Of a stretch of DNA of 64,000 bases, positions 11,620 to 22,940 are shown one piece after another. The notes below the pieces were generated by a model. The model was not told the origin of the DNA. It was given only the letters and a program-made list of their open reading frames with translations, and did not search any database. Both the position numbers and the translations under genes were made by a program. The stretch spans positions 1,426,001-1,490,000 of the forward strand of contig JAUJPP010000011.1 of assembly GCA_030562195.1 (NCBI GenBank), written 5' to 3'. How positions within the stretch are numbered: the stretch's first letter is position 1; each line of letters starts with the position of its first letter. Origin of the DNA: Nipponacmea schrenckii (lineage: Eukaryota; Mollusca; Gastropoda; Lottiidae).

Positions 11620-14249
11620 CTAGAGCCACACGTGGCACAGAGTGGGACTTTGCAAACGTTGCAAAATTGCAACAAACAGCCCGAAACATTTGATTTTCTG
11701 GGAGAAACTTGCCAAAGCAACGAGGTATCTGTGTGCAAAGTACCTTTTTGAAAAACGTTATTTCCTACAGACGTAGAGCGCTGACCGATATAAATGAAAA
11801 ATTGTAAGTTTACCCGGATGTGCCACGCCCATCTCATTTATTTTGGCGTAAATCTAATCACATTTGAAATGTATATAAACGGTACAAATTTGAAGCTTGA
11901 ACATCTAATAGATCACGAGATATGCACAAATACATTTCAAAAAAGCAAAATGTACTTTAATTTTAAAAGTGCAAAAATTAAATTTTCATTTTAAAAACTT
12001 TTGTTATTCATTGCTGGAAAGTGGACAAAAAGCGCCTTAAGAATCTGAAAAAAATAACCCTCTAAATTAATTAGGTCACGCTCTAGAGCATTCCAAAGTT
12101 GTGAATTTTGCTGTTTTCGGGCAGCTATAAAACCCGAAGTGGACGTCGGAGGTCAAATGTTAAAGTATTTACTGATATACAAGGTCAATGACATTTTACC
12201 TACTAAAGGTCAAAGTCACCAAAGGTCAAGGTCACGAGAAATAAGCTTCCAAAATTAGAAAAAAATCAACCGGTTTGCTATTGTCGAGAAATTGCAACAA
12301 ACAGGCCGAATCATCTTATTTTCTTGGATGAACTGGCCAAAGCAATGAGATATCTGTGTGCAAAGTACTTTTTTAAAAAAACGCTTTTTCCTACAGACGT
12401 AATTCGCTGACCTATGAAAAGGGTAAATTCGAAATTTACCCGGATATGCCACGCCCATCTCATTTTTTTAGCGTGAATCCAATCACATTCAAAATGTTTA
12501 TTTACGGTACAAATTTGAAGTTTGTACATCCAATAGATCACGCAATATACACATATACATTTCAAAAAAACGTTAACACGACAAAATGTACTTGTTATAT
12601 ACAAAAATGAAAAACTTCAATTTTCATTTTACAAACTTTTGTTATATATCATTGGATAGAGGACAAAAAGCACCTTAAGAATCTGACAAAAATAATACTC
12701 TTAATTAATTAGGTCACGCTCTAGAGCAGTCCAAAGTTGTGAATTTTGCTGTTTTCGGGCAGCTATAAAACCGGAAGTGGACGTCGGAGGTCAAATGTTA
12801 AAGTATTAACTGATAAACAAGGTCAATGACATTTTACCTACTAAAGGTCAAAGTCACCAAAGGTTTAGGTCAAGGGGAATAAGCTTCCAAAATTAGAAAA
12901 AAATCAACCGGTTTGCTATTGTCGAGAAATTGCAACAAACAGGCCGAATCATCTTATTTTCTTGGATGAACTGGCCAAAGCAATGAGATATCTGTGTGCA
13001 AAGTACTTTTTTAAAAAAACGCTTTTTCCTACAGACGTAATTCGCTGAACTATGAAAAAGGTAAATTCGAAATTTACCCGGATATGCCACGCCCATCTCA
13101 TTTTTTTAGCGTGAATCCAATCACATTCAAAATGTTTATTCACGGTACAAATTTGAAGTTTGTACATCCAATAGAACACATATACATTTCAAAAAAACGT
13201 AAACACGACAAAATGTACTTGTTATATTCAAAAATCAAAAACTTCAAATTTCATTTTACAAACTTTTGTTATATATCATTGGAAAGAGGACAAAAAACAA
13301 CTTAAGAATCTGAAAAAATTAACACTCTAAATTAATTAGGTCACGCTCTAGAGCAGCCCAAAGTTGCGAATTTTGCTGTTTTCGGGCAGCTATAAAACCG
13401 GAAGTAGACGTCGGAGGTCAAAGGTCAAAGTATAAACTGATAGCCACGGTCAATGACCTTTGACCTACTAAAGGTCACGGTCACCAAAGGTCAAGGTCAC
13501 GAGAAATAAGCTTTTAAAAATTGAAAAAATTCAACCGGAAGTTGCATAAAAGCAAAATCGAATTTCAAAAATCGGCTTCCCAGTTTTGGCTACAATTTTT
13601 GTGTTCTTTCATTTGACACCAAAATCATCAAGATCGGACCAGCCATAATGTCTGAATAAAAATCGGCCACTTTCAGGAAAATCTTAATGGCGGCGAAAGT
13701 TGCGCATGCGGCCTTGATTTTATTTTCTTCGTTTTTTTGTATGGCTAATGGCTACCCGATGATACAAGTTTGAATGTCATACATTAATAAAATCGGAAGT
13801 TATTCAATATGACGTAAAACTCCATTTTTCGCAAAAACCGGAAGTGACGCAAAATTTTTGACCTACTTTTTGAAAATCATTTCATGGGCTTCTTATGCTC
13901 AATTTTTTTCAGATCGATCACACTAAAAACAAAAAAGTTGCAAAAAATTGCAAAATACGGCAAAAAAATGTGTGCTACGAATTTTTGAAAATTGAAATTT
14001 TTGAACTGCTATCTGATCAGAAGTTACTTGCAGATTACAAAAATGAAAACCCGAAGAAAATCGATCAAAAATTGCGACAGCTAGAGCAAATTTGCTACTT
14101 TTTAAGTTTGTTGCAACGCAGCACTTCCGGTTTTGCAAAAATGTTCCAATTTATATTCATTAGAAACGTCGCCACTACAGAAGGTCTGTAGAAGTTGCGA
14201 AAAAATTGCAACTATTGTAGCCTAGGCTGTGTGAGGTGTGTAAATTTCG

Positions 14250-14278
<29 letters not shown>
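11620..14278 (+). mobile_element. Family A element, three-unit copy A5
   Basis: CTAG at 11620-11623. Core units start at 11819, 12445 and 13083 (626 and 638 bp). Units two and three share TATGCCACGCCC and a truncated AATAGAACACATATAC segment marks the third. The tail ends in 29 A (14250-14278). Copy A8 (24871-27536) has the same three units with the same private variants, so A5 and A8 are duplicates. Confidence 0.85.
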
Positions 14279-14280
<2 letters not shown>

Positions 14281-14330
14281 ATTGACAAACCGAAAACAAA
14301 CTGGGACTTTGCGGTAGCAAAGTCCCACAA
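14279..14330 (+). repeat. X hairpin module between A5 and B1
   Basis: Spacer TTGACAAACCGAAAACAAAC, then a perfect hairpin at 14302-14327, then CAA and the CTAG of B1 at 14331. Confidence 0.85.
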
Positions 14331-16552
14331 CTAGAACCGTTAGACGGTACCAAGGCAGTGCGCGTCCCTTCTATTGCATGGGTGAAACGTTGCATTTATA
14401 ATATCCAATTCCATAATAATAACTAGACCTGTTTGTAACAATTGTGCAGCTTCCGAGATATTTAGAATGTGTTATATCTCCTGGCTGTCATTTAAAATAG
14501 AACGTAATCACGCCTACTCAGTATAATGACTTGTTTTGATTGGTTGCGATACTTAAACTGGAAATGTCAAAATTTGTCTTGCCCTAACGATAAGAAATTA
14601 ACACAATTTGACTTTTTGCCCTGTTGCATTATCTTCTTAACTCTTCTTGTAACATTTATATCTGTTTAATTAGTGTGTAAAACAAAACGTCGAAAAAACA
14701 AATTTGTGGTCATAAAGGGAAATAACACCTTATTTGAGAATACAAATTGATCTCGGATTAAATTAACTTTCCAGATCGTTGATACTTTTAATTTGTTTAT
14801 TTATTTATTTATCAATCTTAATTTAGGTGTAGTAGGAACATTAGATCCTGCAATTTGTGGCAAGTTGCCATGGTATAACATAGAGCCATCAAATTAACAG
14901 CGCGGCTTTACATCTTTAAGAGAGTATTTTATAGAGTTGCGTCCCTTATACCACTAGTCCTCTCAATTGTACATTATTTTTGCTTAAGAGAATATCATTT
15001 AAAATTCTAAAGGTTGTCATTTCCTTCCAAATATTCCATATCATACATCGCCCACAACGAGAAATGAACAATCATTCCTTTAATTTAAGATATATAATAT
15101 CTTTGAATCATTTTAACTGGATTAATTTTTAATCGTAAAAAAATCAAAATCAAAATAACAATTCAAAAATCGGTTTCCATATATATTTCGGCAATAGATT
15201 CTATATACATGTACATCAAAATAACACAAATTGAATTATCTTCCGAGACCCTATTTCGATTTAAAGGAAAATACACACAGTTAGTATAGAAGAAATTACA
15301 AAATTTGCAAATTTAAAACGTGCAATTTTGATCAAATAGCAAGTGTTATACACCATTGGAAAGAATAACTAGACCTGTTTGTAACAGTTCTGCAGCTTTA
15401 GAGCTATTTAAAATTTGTTGGTCTCCTGGCTGTCATTTAAGGATAGAATGTAGATTGATTTTGCGATTATTGGGAGAGATGATTTATTCATGATTTAACA
15501 CGTGACATTTGAGTTTGTTTGTAGACTGGCAATCATTAAGGTTTGTGATGTAAAAATATCTGGGCTTAACCACGCCCACAAAGTCCATTGACTTGTTTTG
15601 GAAACTTCAACTGGAAATGTCAAAATTTGTGAATTGACCGTTTTATAGGAAAAATTCGCAATTTTTAAATGCCGATAAATCGAAAGTTTACATTTTGCTA
15701 TAAAGCTTAATATGTCATTGGATAGAACTATCATGTACAGGTATAAAGATCGCCAAAGGTCAACGTCACAATATACACCTTCGAAGTTTTTATAATTTTT
15801 AATCGTAATTAAATCAAAATCAAATTAAAAATTCAAAAATCAGTTTCCATATAAATTTCGGCAATCGGTTATAGATTCTATATACATGTCCATCAAAATA
15901 ACACATATTGACTGATCCTCCGAGACCCTATTTCGATTGAAAGAAAAATACACACAGTGATGTAAAATATCTGGGCTTAACCACGCCCACAAAGTCTAAT
16001 GACTTGTTTTGATTGGTTGTGATACTTTAACTGGAAATGTCAAAATTTGTGTCTTGACCAAAAGATAAGAAATTAACACAGTTAGACTTTATGACCTGTT
16101 TATTTATATCTGTTTAATTAGAGTGTAATTTTATTCTTAAAACTTTTCGGAATTTTTATTTATACATATTGATTTATATATTGCTTGAAAGCTGGGAATT
16201 TGCACATTATAAATCTGTTCGAATTTTGTTTTTAAGTTAAATAGAACTAAATATAAAAAAATATGAATGTTAAAATCGTTTATTTTCTACTAGGCGTATT
16301 TTCATCAGTTTTCGGTCTATAGCTAAAATAAAGATATTGTTAGAAAGCTGATGAAAATCACAATTAGAATGTTGCCAAGAGTCTTGTTCATGAGATATAA
16401 CCATCTGAAGATACGAGAAATATGCAAATTACCAATTTTTGGACCCCTATTAATCCAAATGTTCTTTACTAAAATTAGAAATCAAGGTATCATATGAACC
16501 TTTAGCCAATGAAGATGATTTTGCAGAAAAATAAAGGATGCATATTAGTAAG

Positions 16553-16747
16553 TTAGTCCTCTTCGTTCCTTGCGGAGAATAGGGCTGCTACAGACATTCT
16601 CCATCTCACTCTGTTATGAGCTGTTCTTTTTGCTTCATTCCAGGTCTTGCCAATCCTTCCTAGCTCTTTCAGTCTTATTCTTTTCAAGCTATGTAAAGGT
16701 CGTCCTTGTCTTCTATGCCCTTGGGGATTCCAGTCCAGTGCCTCTCT
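16553..16747 (-). pseudogene. LINE ORF2 C-terminal fragment inside B1
   Basis: The minus strand encodes 64 residues and a stop. Recognisable parts: LDWNPQGHRRQGRP at the start, TWNEAKRTAHNRVRW in the middle and VAALFSARNEED at the end. This is the GRP-W-DR-W-VAAL C-terminus of many animal non-LTR retrotransposon polymerases, past the reverse-transcriptase domain. The 223-bp insert (16546-16768) is flanked by 13-bp direct repeats AAAGGATGCATAT (16533-16545 and 16769-16781), as expected for a 5'-truncated LINE insertion. It has no catalytic domain, so it is a passenger of element B. Confidence 0.85.
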
Positions 16748-17425
16748 GGTGATGTTGTTTTGAGATCAAAAGGATGCATATGGTAGAGTTCAAAAGTTAT
16801 GAATTTTCAAACGGAAGTCAGTTTTGAAAAACTTTGGCAGGACCTGGTCCAAAGACAAATTTGAAATTGAAAAATATGCAACTAGAGGACCTAGATAATT
16901 ATCCAAATTATATTTTAAAACAAGTCTGAAAAAAATAGGATTAAAAATGGCGGACGAGTAGTATTTTTCCAATAATTTGCATATTTCAAGATGGCGATAA
17001 AACGGTTAGGAATTTGCATATACGGCATACATACAAAATGAAGATATTGATGGTACTAATTCTGTGGAATAATAAAATTGCAAGTTTGTGCAAAAATTTA
17101 ATCCGAAAATTCCGATTTCTATGATTTTCTACATTTTTTGGTCATTTTCGGACGTTTCCGGCTAATTTCGGAAAATTTTTTATCGGAATCTTTAATGATA
17201 ATTTTTTGTCTACTCATCTACCAATTTTTGTGAAAAAATAAGACGTAACTTCAAAAAAACACGTGCTTTTTCATAAATCACGCACAATTAATATAGAACT
17301 AAGAACAAAATTTTCAAATATAAAAAAGCGCAATTTTTATCAAAATATAAAGTGTTATACACCATTGGAAAGAATAAATTACGCGTAATAAGGACATAAA
17401 AGAAATTTTGACGTATGTAAATTAG

Positions 17426-17435
17426 GTCACGTGAC
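17426..17435. promoter_or_regulatory. GTCACGTGAC palindromic E-box in family B
   Basis: Perfect USF/TFE-type consensus after AATTAG. It is kept in B2, B4, B5, B6 (as a CACGTGACCTC variant) and B7. In C the same position reads TTCACGTGAC. Function is inference. Confidence 0.4.
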
Positions 17436-18028
17436 AGAGCTCTTCGAAGTTGAAAAGTGCAATTTTTAAATGGGTGTAAAACCGGGAAATTGACAATGCA
17501 CAACACAAATGAAGACATCAATGGATAGATCTCGACAAGGGCAACAACTTTTGTGCAGGTCACATGGTCACCAAAGGTCAAGGTCACGATATATGAACGT
17601 TGGAAAATTAGGCACTGAGTGAAAAAAAAGAACCGGGAAAAGAAAAGTAAGCTAAATCGAAAATTTAAAATTCGGCTTCCTAAGAATTGTTAGCAATCGA
17701 TTGAAGATTTCATAGACATCAAAATTACAATTGTCCGATTAACCCCCAAGGCCCAATTTTTCACTTTACAAAAGTAAGTGGTTTAATGATGGCGACTGAT
17801 CTGTTACTTCCGGTTCAATTTTTTTTAATTATAAAATCATTATGGGTTAATAGTAACTAATTGCAAAAAACAAAATTCAAATATCTTTAGAATTCCGGAA
17901 GTGAAAAATTTGAAGTTTAGCGACGTATGACGCCGAAACCGGAAGTGATGTCGACATTTTGAAAACAGATTTTTCTTCACAAGAAAAATGTTTATCTAAC
18001 TGCAAATTTTGATTTCGATCTAATCAAA

Positions 18029-18528
18029 NNNNNNNNNNNNNNNNNNNNNNNNNNNNNNNNNNNNNNNNNNNNNNNNNNNNNNNNNNNNNNNNNNNNNNNN
18101 NNNNNNNNNNNNNNNNNNNNNNNNNNNNNNNNNNNNNNNNNNNNNNNNNNNNNNNNNNNNNNNNNNNNNNNNNNNNNNNNNNNNNNNNNNNNNNNNNNNN
18201 NNNNNNNNNNNNNNNNNNNNNNNNNNNNNNNNNNNNNNNNNNNNNNNNNNNNNNNNNNNNNNNNNNNNNNNNNNNNNNNNNNNNNNNNNNNNNNNNNNNN
18301 NNNNNNNNNNNNNNNNNNNNNNNNNNNNNNNNNNNNNNNNNNNNNNNNNNNNNNNNNNNNNNNNNNNNNNNNNNNNNNNNNNNNNNNNNNNNNNNNNNNN
18401 NNNNNNNNNNNNNNNNNNNNNNNNNNNNNNNNNNNNNNNNNNNNNNNNNNNNNNNNNNNNNNNNNNNNNNNNNNNNNNNNNNNNNNNNNNNNNNNNNNNN
18501 NNNNNNNNNNNNNNNNNNNNNNNNNNNN
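18029..18528. other. Assembly gap, 500 N
   Basis: Exactly 500 N, so a placeholder. Left flank is family B about 0.35 kb before its expected poly(A) end; right flank is the middle of a family A tail. The true gap must hold the end of B1 and at least the start of A6 (roughly 1.2 kb or more), or the join is wrong. Confidence 0.95.
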
Positions 18529-19209
18529 TTGCAATTTTTATGTTCTTTCATTTGACACCAAAATCATCTCAATGGGATAAGCCATAATCTCTGAATTAAA
18601 TTCGCTCAATTTCAGAAAAATCAAAATGGCGGCGAAAGTTGCGCATGCGGCCTTGATTTTATTTTCTTCGTTTTTTTGTATGGCTAATGGCTACATGATG
18701 AAACAAGTTTGAACCTCATACATTAATAAAACCGGAAGTTATTCAACCGGACGTAAAACTCCATTTTTTGCAGAAACCGGAAGTGACGCAAAAATTTTGA
18801 CCTACTTTTTGAAAATAGTTTCATGGGCTTCTTATGCTCAATTTTTTTCAGATCGATCACACTAAAAACAAAAAAGTTGCAAAAAATTGCAAAATACGGC
18901 AAAAAAATGTGTGCTACGAATCTTTGAAAATTGAAATTTTTGAACTGCTATCTGATCAGAAGTTACTTGTAGATTACAAAAATGAAAACCCGAAGAAAAT
19001 CGATCAAAAATTGCGACAGCTAGAGCCAATTTGCTACTTTTTAGGTTTGTTGCAACGCAGCACTTCCGGTTTTGCAAAAATGTTCCATTTTATATTTATG
19101 CAACACGTCGCCACTACAGAAGGTCTAGAGAAGTTAAGTCAATGTTGCAACTATTGCAGTCTAGGCGCAGTGAGGTGTGTAAATTTCGAAAAAAAAAAAA
19201 AAAAAAAAA
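18529..19209 (+). mobile_element. Family A element, 3' part A6
   Basis: Enters at TTGCAATTTTTATGTTC of the NRF1-like tail subtype and runs to 21 A at 19189-19209. It is nearly identical to the tail of A4 (from ~10946), including the ACATGATGAAACAAG variant. Confidence 0.85.
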
Positions 19210-19258
19210 GGGACATTTCGAAAACAAACTGGGACTTTGCGGTAGCAAAGTCCCACAA
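19210..19258 (+). repeat. X hairpin module closing A6
   Basis: Perfect hairpin at 19230-19255 after CATTTCGAAAACAAA, followed by CAA and the CTAG at 19259. Confidence 0.85.
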
Positions 19259-21258
19259 CTAGAGCCACACGTGGCACAGAGTGGGACTTTGCTTACGTTG
19301 CAAAATTGCAACAAACAGGCCGAAACATCTGATTTTCTGATAGAAACTGGCCAAAGCAACGAGGTATCTGTGTGCAAAGAATTTTTTGGAAAAATGTTAT
19401 TTTCTACAGATGTAAAGCGCTGACCGATATAACTAGTAAATTGGAAGTTTACCCGTATGTGCCACGCCCATCTAATTTACTTTTGCGTAAATCTAATCTC
19501 ATACAAAATATATATTCATGGTACAAATTTGAAGCTTGTACATCTAATAGATCACGAGATATACACAAATACGTTTCAAAAAAGCAAAATGTACTTTAAT
19601 TTTAAAAGTCCAAAAATTAAATTTTCATTTTAAAAACTTTTGTTGTGCATCGCTGGAAAGAGGAGAAAAGGCGCCTTCGGAATGTGAAAAAAATAACCCT
19701 CTAAATTAATTAGGTCACGCTCTAGAGCAGTCCAACGTTGCAAATTTTGCTGCTTTCGAGCAGCTATAAAACCGGAAATAGACGTCAGAAGTCTAATGCC
19801 AAATTGTCAACTGATAGCTAAAGTCAGTGACCAATGACCTTGTAAAGGTCAAGGTCACCAAAGGTCAAAGTCACTAGAAACAAGCCCCCAAACTAAAAAA
19901 AAACTGATTTTTTGCAAATGTCGCAAAATTGCAACAAACAGGTAGAAACATTTGATTTTTTGGGATAAACTGGCCAAAGTAATGAGATATATGTATGCAA
20001 GGTACTTTTTTGAAAAATGTTATTTACTGCAGCCGTAATTCGCTGACCGATATAATTGGTAAATTTGAAGTTCACCCGGATGTGCCACGCCCATTTCGTT
20101 TTTTTGGAGGGGAATCTAATCATATTCAAAATGTATATTCACAGTAAAAATTTGAAGCTTGTACAGCTAATAGATCACGAGATATACAAATATACATTTC
20201 AAGGAAGCGAAAATACGGCAAAATGAACTTTTCTTTGCAAAAATCAAAAAATTCAATTTTCATTTTACAAACTTTTGTTATATATCGTTGGAAAGAGGAC
20301 AAAAAACAATCTAAGAATCTGAAAAAATTAACACTCTAAATTAATTAGGTCACGCTCTGGAGCAGCCCAAAGTTGCGAATTTTGCTGTTTTCGGGCAGCT
20401 ATAAAACCGGAAGTAGACGTCGGAGGTCAAAGTTCAAAGTATCAACTGATAGCCAAGGTCAATGACCTTTGACCTACTAAAGGTCATGGTCACCAAAGGT
20501 CAAGGTCACGAGAAATAAGCCCCCAAACTTCGAAAAAATTCAACCGGATGTTGCAAAAAAGCAAAAGCAAAATTCAAAAATCGATTTCCAACATTTTGAT
20601 CGCAATCGACTAAGCTTTCCAGAAATATAAACATCACACAAATCGCTCTTACCGTAGAGGCCCCATTTTGAGTTTTACAAAAAAGTGACATTTCAAGATG
20701 GCGGCTAATGTTTCACTTCCGGTCCGGATTTTTTCTGCTTCGTTTTTTTGTCTTCCAATTTAATTAGGATTGACATAAATTTTGTCGCGATACATCAATT
20801 ACAGCACAAGTAGGTCAACCGGAAGTTTAAACCCGTTTTACGCTGAAACCGGAAATGAAGCAAAAATTCTGACTCTGCCAATGTTTTCATATTCGTGACA
20901 CTTGAAGGCACCCAAATTTTCAGATCAATCGGTCTTAAAATAGCAAAGTTGCAAAAATGTGCAAAATACGGCAAAAAAATGTGTGCTATGAAATTTCGAA
21001 TTTCGAATTTTTTTAATTGCTATTTTGTTGGAAATTGTTTCAAGTTTTCAAAAATGCAAACCCGACGAAAATCGGTCCAAAAATGCGAGTTCTAGAGCCA
21101 CTGACCGACTTTTTAGACATGTTGCAATGCAGCACTTCCGGTTTTGCAAAAATGTTCCAATTTATATTTAATAGAAATTTCGCCACAACAGAAGGTGTAG
21201 AGAAGATGTGAAATTGCTGCAACTATTGCAGCCTAGGCTGTGTGCCCTGTGTAAATTT

Positions 21259-21293
<35 letters not shown>
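19259..21293 (+). mobile_element. Family A element, complete copy A7
   Basis: Core units at 19458 and 20081 (623 bp); tail of the AAGATGGCGGC/ACTTCCGG subtype; ends in TTTC plus 34 A (21260-21293). Private variants such as ACCCGTATGTGCC and TTACTTTTGCGTAAATC are shared with A10 and A11 about 41-43 kb away, pointing to recent duplication. Confidence 0.85.
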
Positions 21294-21295
<2 letters not shown>

Positions 21296-21341
21296 CAAAC
21301 CGAAAACAAACTGGGACTTTGCTGAAAGCAAAGTCCCACAA
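21294..21341 (+). repeat. X hairpin module closing A7, variant loop
   Basis: Arms TGGGACTTTGC / GCAAAGTCCCA with loop TGAAA at 21312-21338. The loop differs from the usual GGTA while both arms are intact, so the stem rather than the loop is kept. Confidence 0.85.
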
Positions 21342-22940
21342 CTAGATCCCCAGGCTTCGCGAGGTTCTGACGCAGTGCGTAGCAGTTTTGATATACACTT
21401 TAAAACTGCCCCTTAAAGTATCCGTAGAACAGTAACGTTATTTTTACAGAGTATAAGTCGTTTTATTTCAAATCATAATTGGTTCGCTGAAACTAGTGTC
21501 ATGTAGATCGCCCAAACGCATAATTCAACAACCAGTTTTTAACGATGAAATTCGCAATTTTCAAATGGTGATAAAACGGAAAGTATGCATCGTACATCAA
21601 AATATAATATATCAATGGATAGATCTTTTCGAGAGCTATCACATTTGTGCAGCTCACAAGGTCACCAAAGGTCAAGGTTACAATATACGACCATTCGAAG
21701 TTTTTATATATTACTTTCGGTCAAAATATCAAAATCAAAATCAAAATTCAAAAATCGGTTTCCAAATATAATTCAGGAATCGATATAACATTCTATAGAC
21801 ATCAAAATTACGCGAATCGTAGCATCTCCAGAGGCCCAATTTCGATTTAAAGAAAATTACGCACAGTTAGTAGAGAAGAAAATATAAAATTTCCAAATAT
21901 TAAAAAGCGCATTTTTGGTGGAAATATGTGGTTTAATATATCATTACAAAGAGCAGATGAACTATAATAAGATTTAATATAAATATTTGATATTTATGAA
22001 TTAATTCACGTGACAGAGCTCGTTAAAAATAAAAATTACAAATTTCAATCGGCTATAAAACCGGAAGTAGACATCGGACAACACAAATGAATATATCAGG
22101 GGGTAGATATCATCAAGGGCAATAACTCATGTTCAGGTCACAAGGTCACCAAAGGTCAAGGTCACGAAATATGGGCCTTTGAAATTTTGGTCATTACCAA
22201 AAAAATTAAAATGGAAATAAAAGAACATCAAAATCAAAATTAAAAAATCGGCTCCCAAATAAAGTTGCGCAATCGACTCTAGTCATAAGATATGAAAAAA
22301 TAATGAAAATCGCTTTATCACCTGAGGCCCCATTTTTAATTTTACAAAAGTTTAACATTTCAATATGGCGGCTTATCGTTTGCTTCCGGTCTGGATTTTT
22401 TCATCTTCGTTTTTTTGTATGACTATTTGTAGCATGTTGCAAAACGAATTTTTGAAATATCTTAAGAATTCCGGAAGTTAGGTTTTTAAAATTTACAAGA
22501 GAATAACGTCAAAACCGGAAGTGATGTCGAAAATTTGAAAAATTATTTAAGATCGCATTAACAATGTCTATCTACCTGTAAGTTTTCAGGTGGATGAGAA
22601 TAAAACTGTAGAAGTTGAAAAAAAAAGCAAAAATTAAAAATAAAAAAGTCAGCTACAAAAGTAATGAAATTAGCAGTTTAAAACTGCAGTTAAGTAGCTA
22701 GCAGTTTAAAGTAGCTAACAAAAGAAGTTCTGTCAAAATCAGTTGAAAAATAGAGGAAATAAACAGCAAAAACCCAAAATAGCGCTATTGGCCACAGCTC
22801 GTTTCCGGTTGACCTCAATGGCGTCATTTTGCATTTAACAAATACAAGTCACGCAGTTTGAATAGCAGACAGCAACAGGTAGTTTGTGGCATGTTGCCTT
22901 CTTAGAGAATAATCGAATGTGAAATTCGAAAAAAAAAAAA
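21342..22940 (+). mobile_element. Family C element, complete copy C1
   Basis: CTAG then ATCCCCAGGCTTCGCGAGG, box GCAGTGCG. The stem near CTAG is weaker than in A, B, D or E. Landmarks in order: CACGTGAC, ATAAAACCGGAAGTAGAC, four AGGTCA half-sites (22135-22164), ATATGGCGGC with CTTCCGG, CTTCGTTTTTTTGTATG, ACCGGAAGTGATG, and a GCAGTTTAAA-rich segment. It ends in GAAATTCG plus 12 A (22929-22940), joined directly to C2. Confidence 0.85.
22135..22164 (+). promoter_or_regulatory. Four AGGTCA half-sites with 2-4-0 spacing
   Basis: Half-sites begin at 22135, 22143, 22153 and 22159, all AGGTCA, with spacers of 2, 4 and 0 bases. The same spacing is kept in C2, C3, C4, in B (B2: 30237, 30245 as TGGTCA, 30255, 30261) and in E (reverse strand, 48545-48574). 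In A the last three sites remain and recur in each core unit. AGGTCA repeats are nuclear-receptor sites in animals; use here is untested. Confidence 0.45.

Larger units (their letters stand above)
14331..18028 (+). mobile_element. Family B element, copy B1 (right end lost in gap)
   Basis: CTAG at 14331; tail stem ACCGT-TAG-ACGGT; box GGCAGTGCG. The AACTAGACCTG segment occurs at 14421 and again at 15367, marking an internal ~946-bp duplication. A LINE 3' fragment lies at 16546-16768. Later landmarks match A and C in order: GTCACGTGAC (17426-17435), an ACCGGGAAATTG variant of the ACCGGAAGT site, the AGGTCA cluster near 17555-17590, GATGGCGAC beside ACTTCCGG, and ACCGGAAGTGATG. Full-length B (compare B4, 38229-42254) is ~4.0 kb, so only the last few hundred bases are missing. 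Confidence 0.85.

Noticed and set aside
17992..18551. Long open frames across N runs (also at 37484-38201 and 54820-55497)
   Set aside because: They exist only because N codons contain no stops.
21496..21850. Overlapping open frames of 66-91 residues in C1, repeated in C2-C5
   Set aside because: They recur because C is repeated; frames are broken differently in each copy and no domain is visible.
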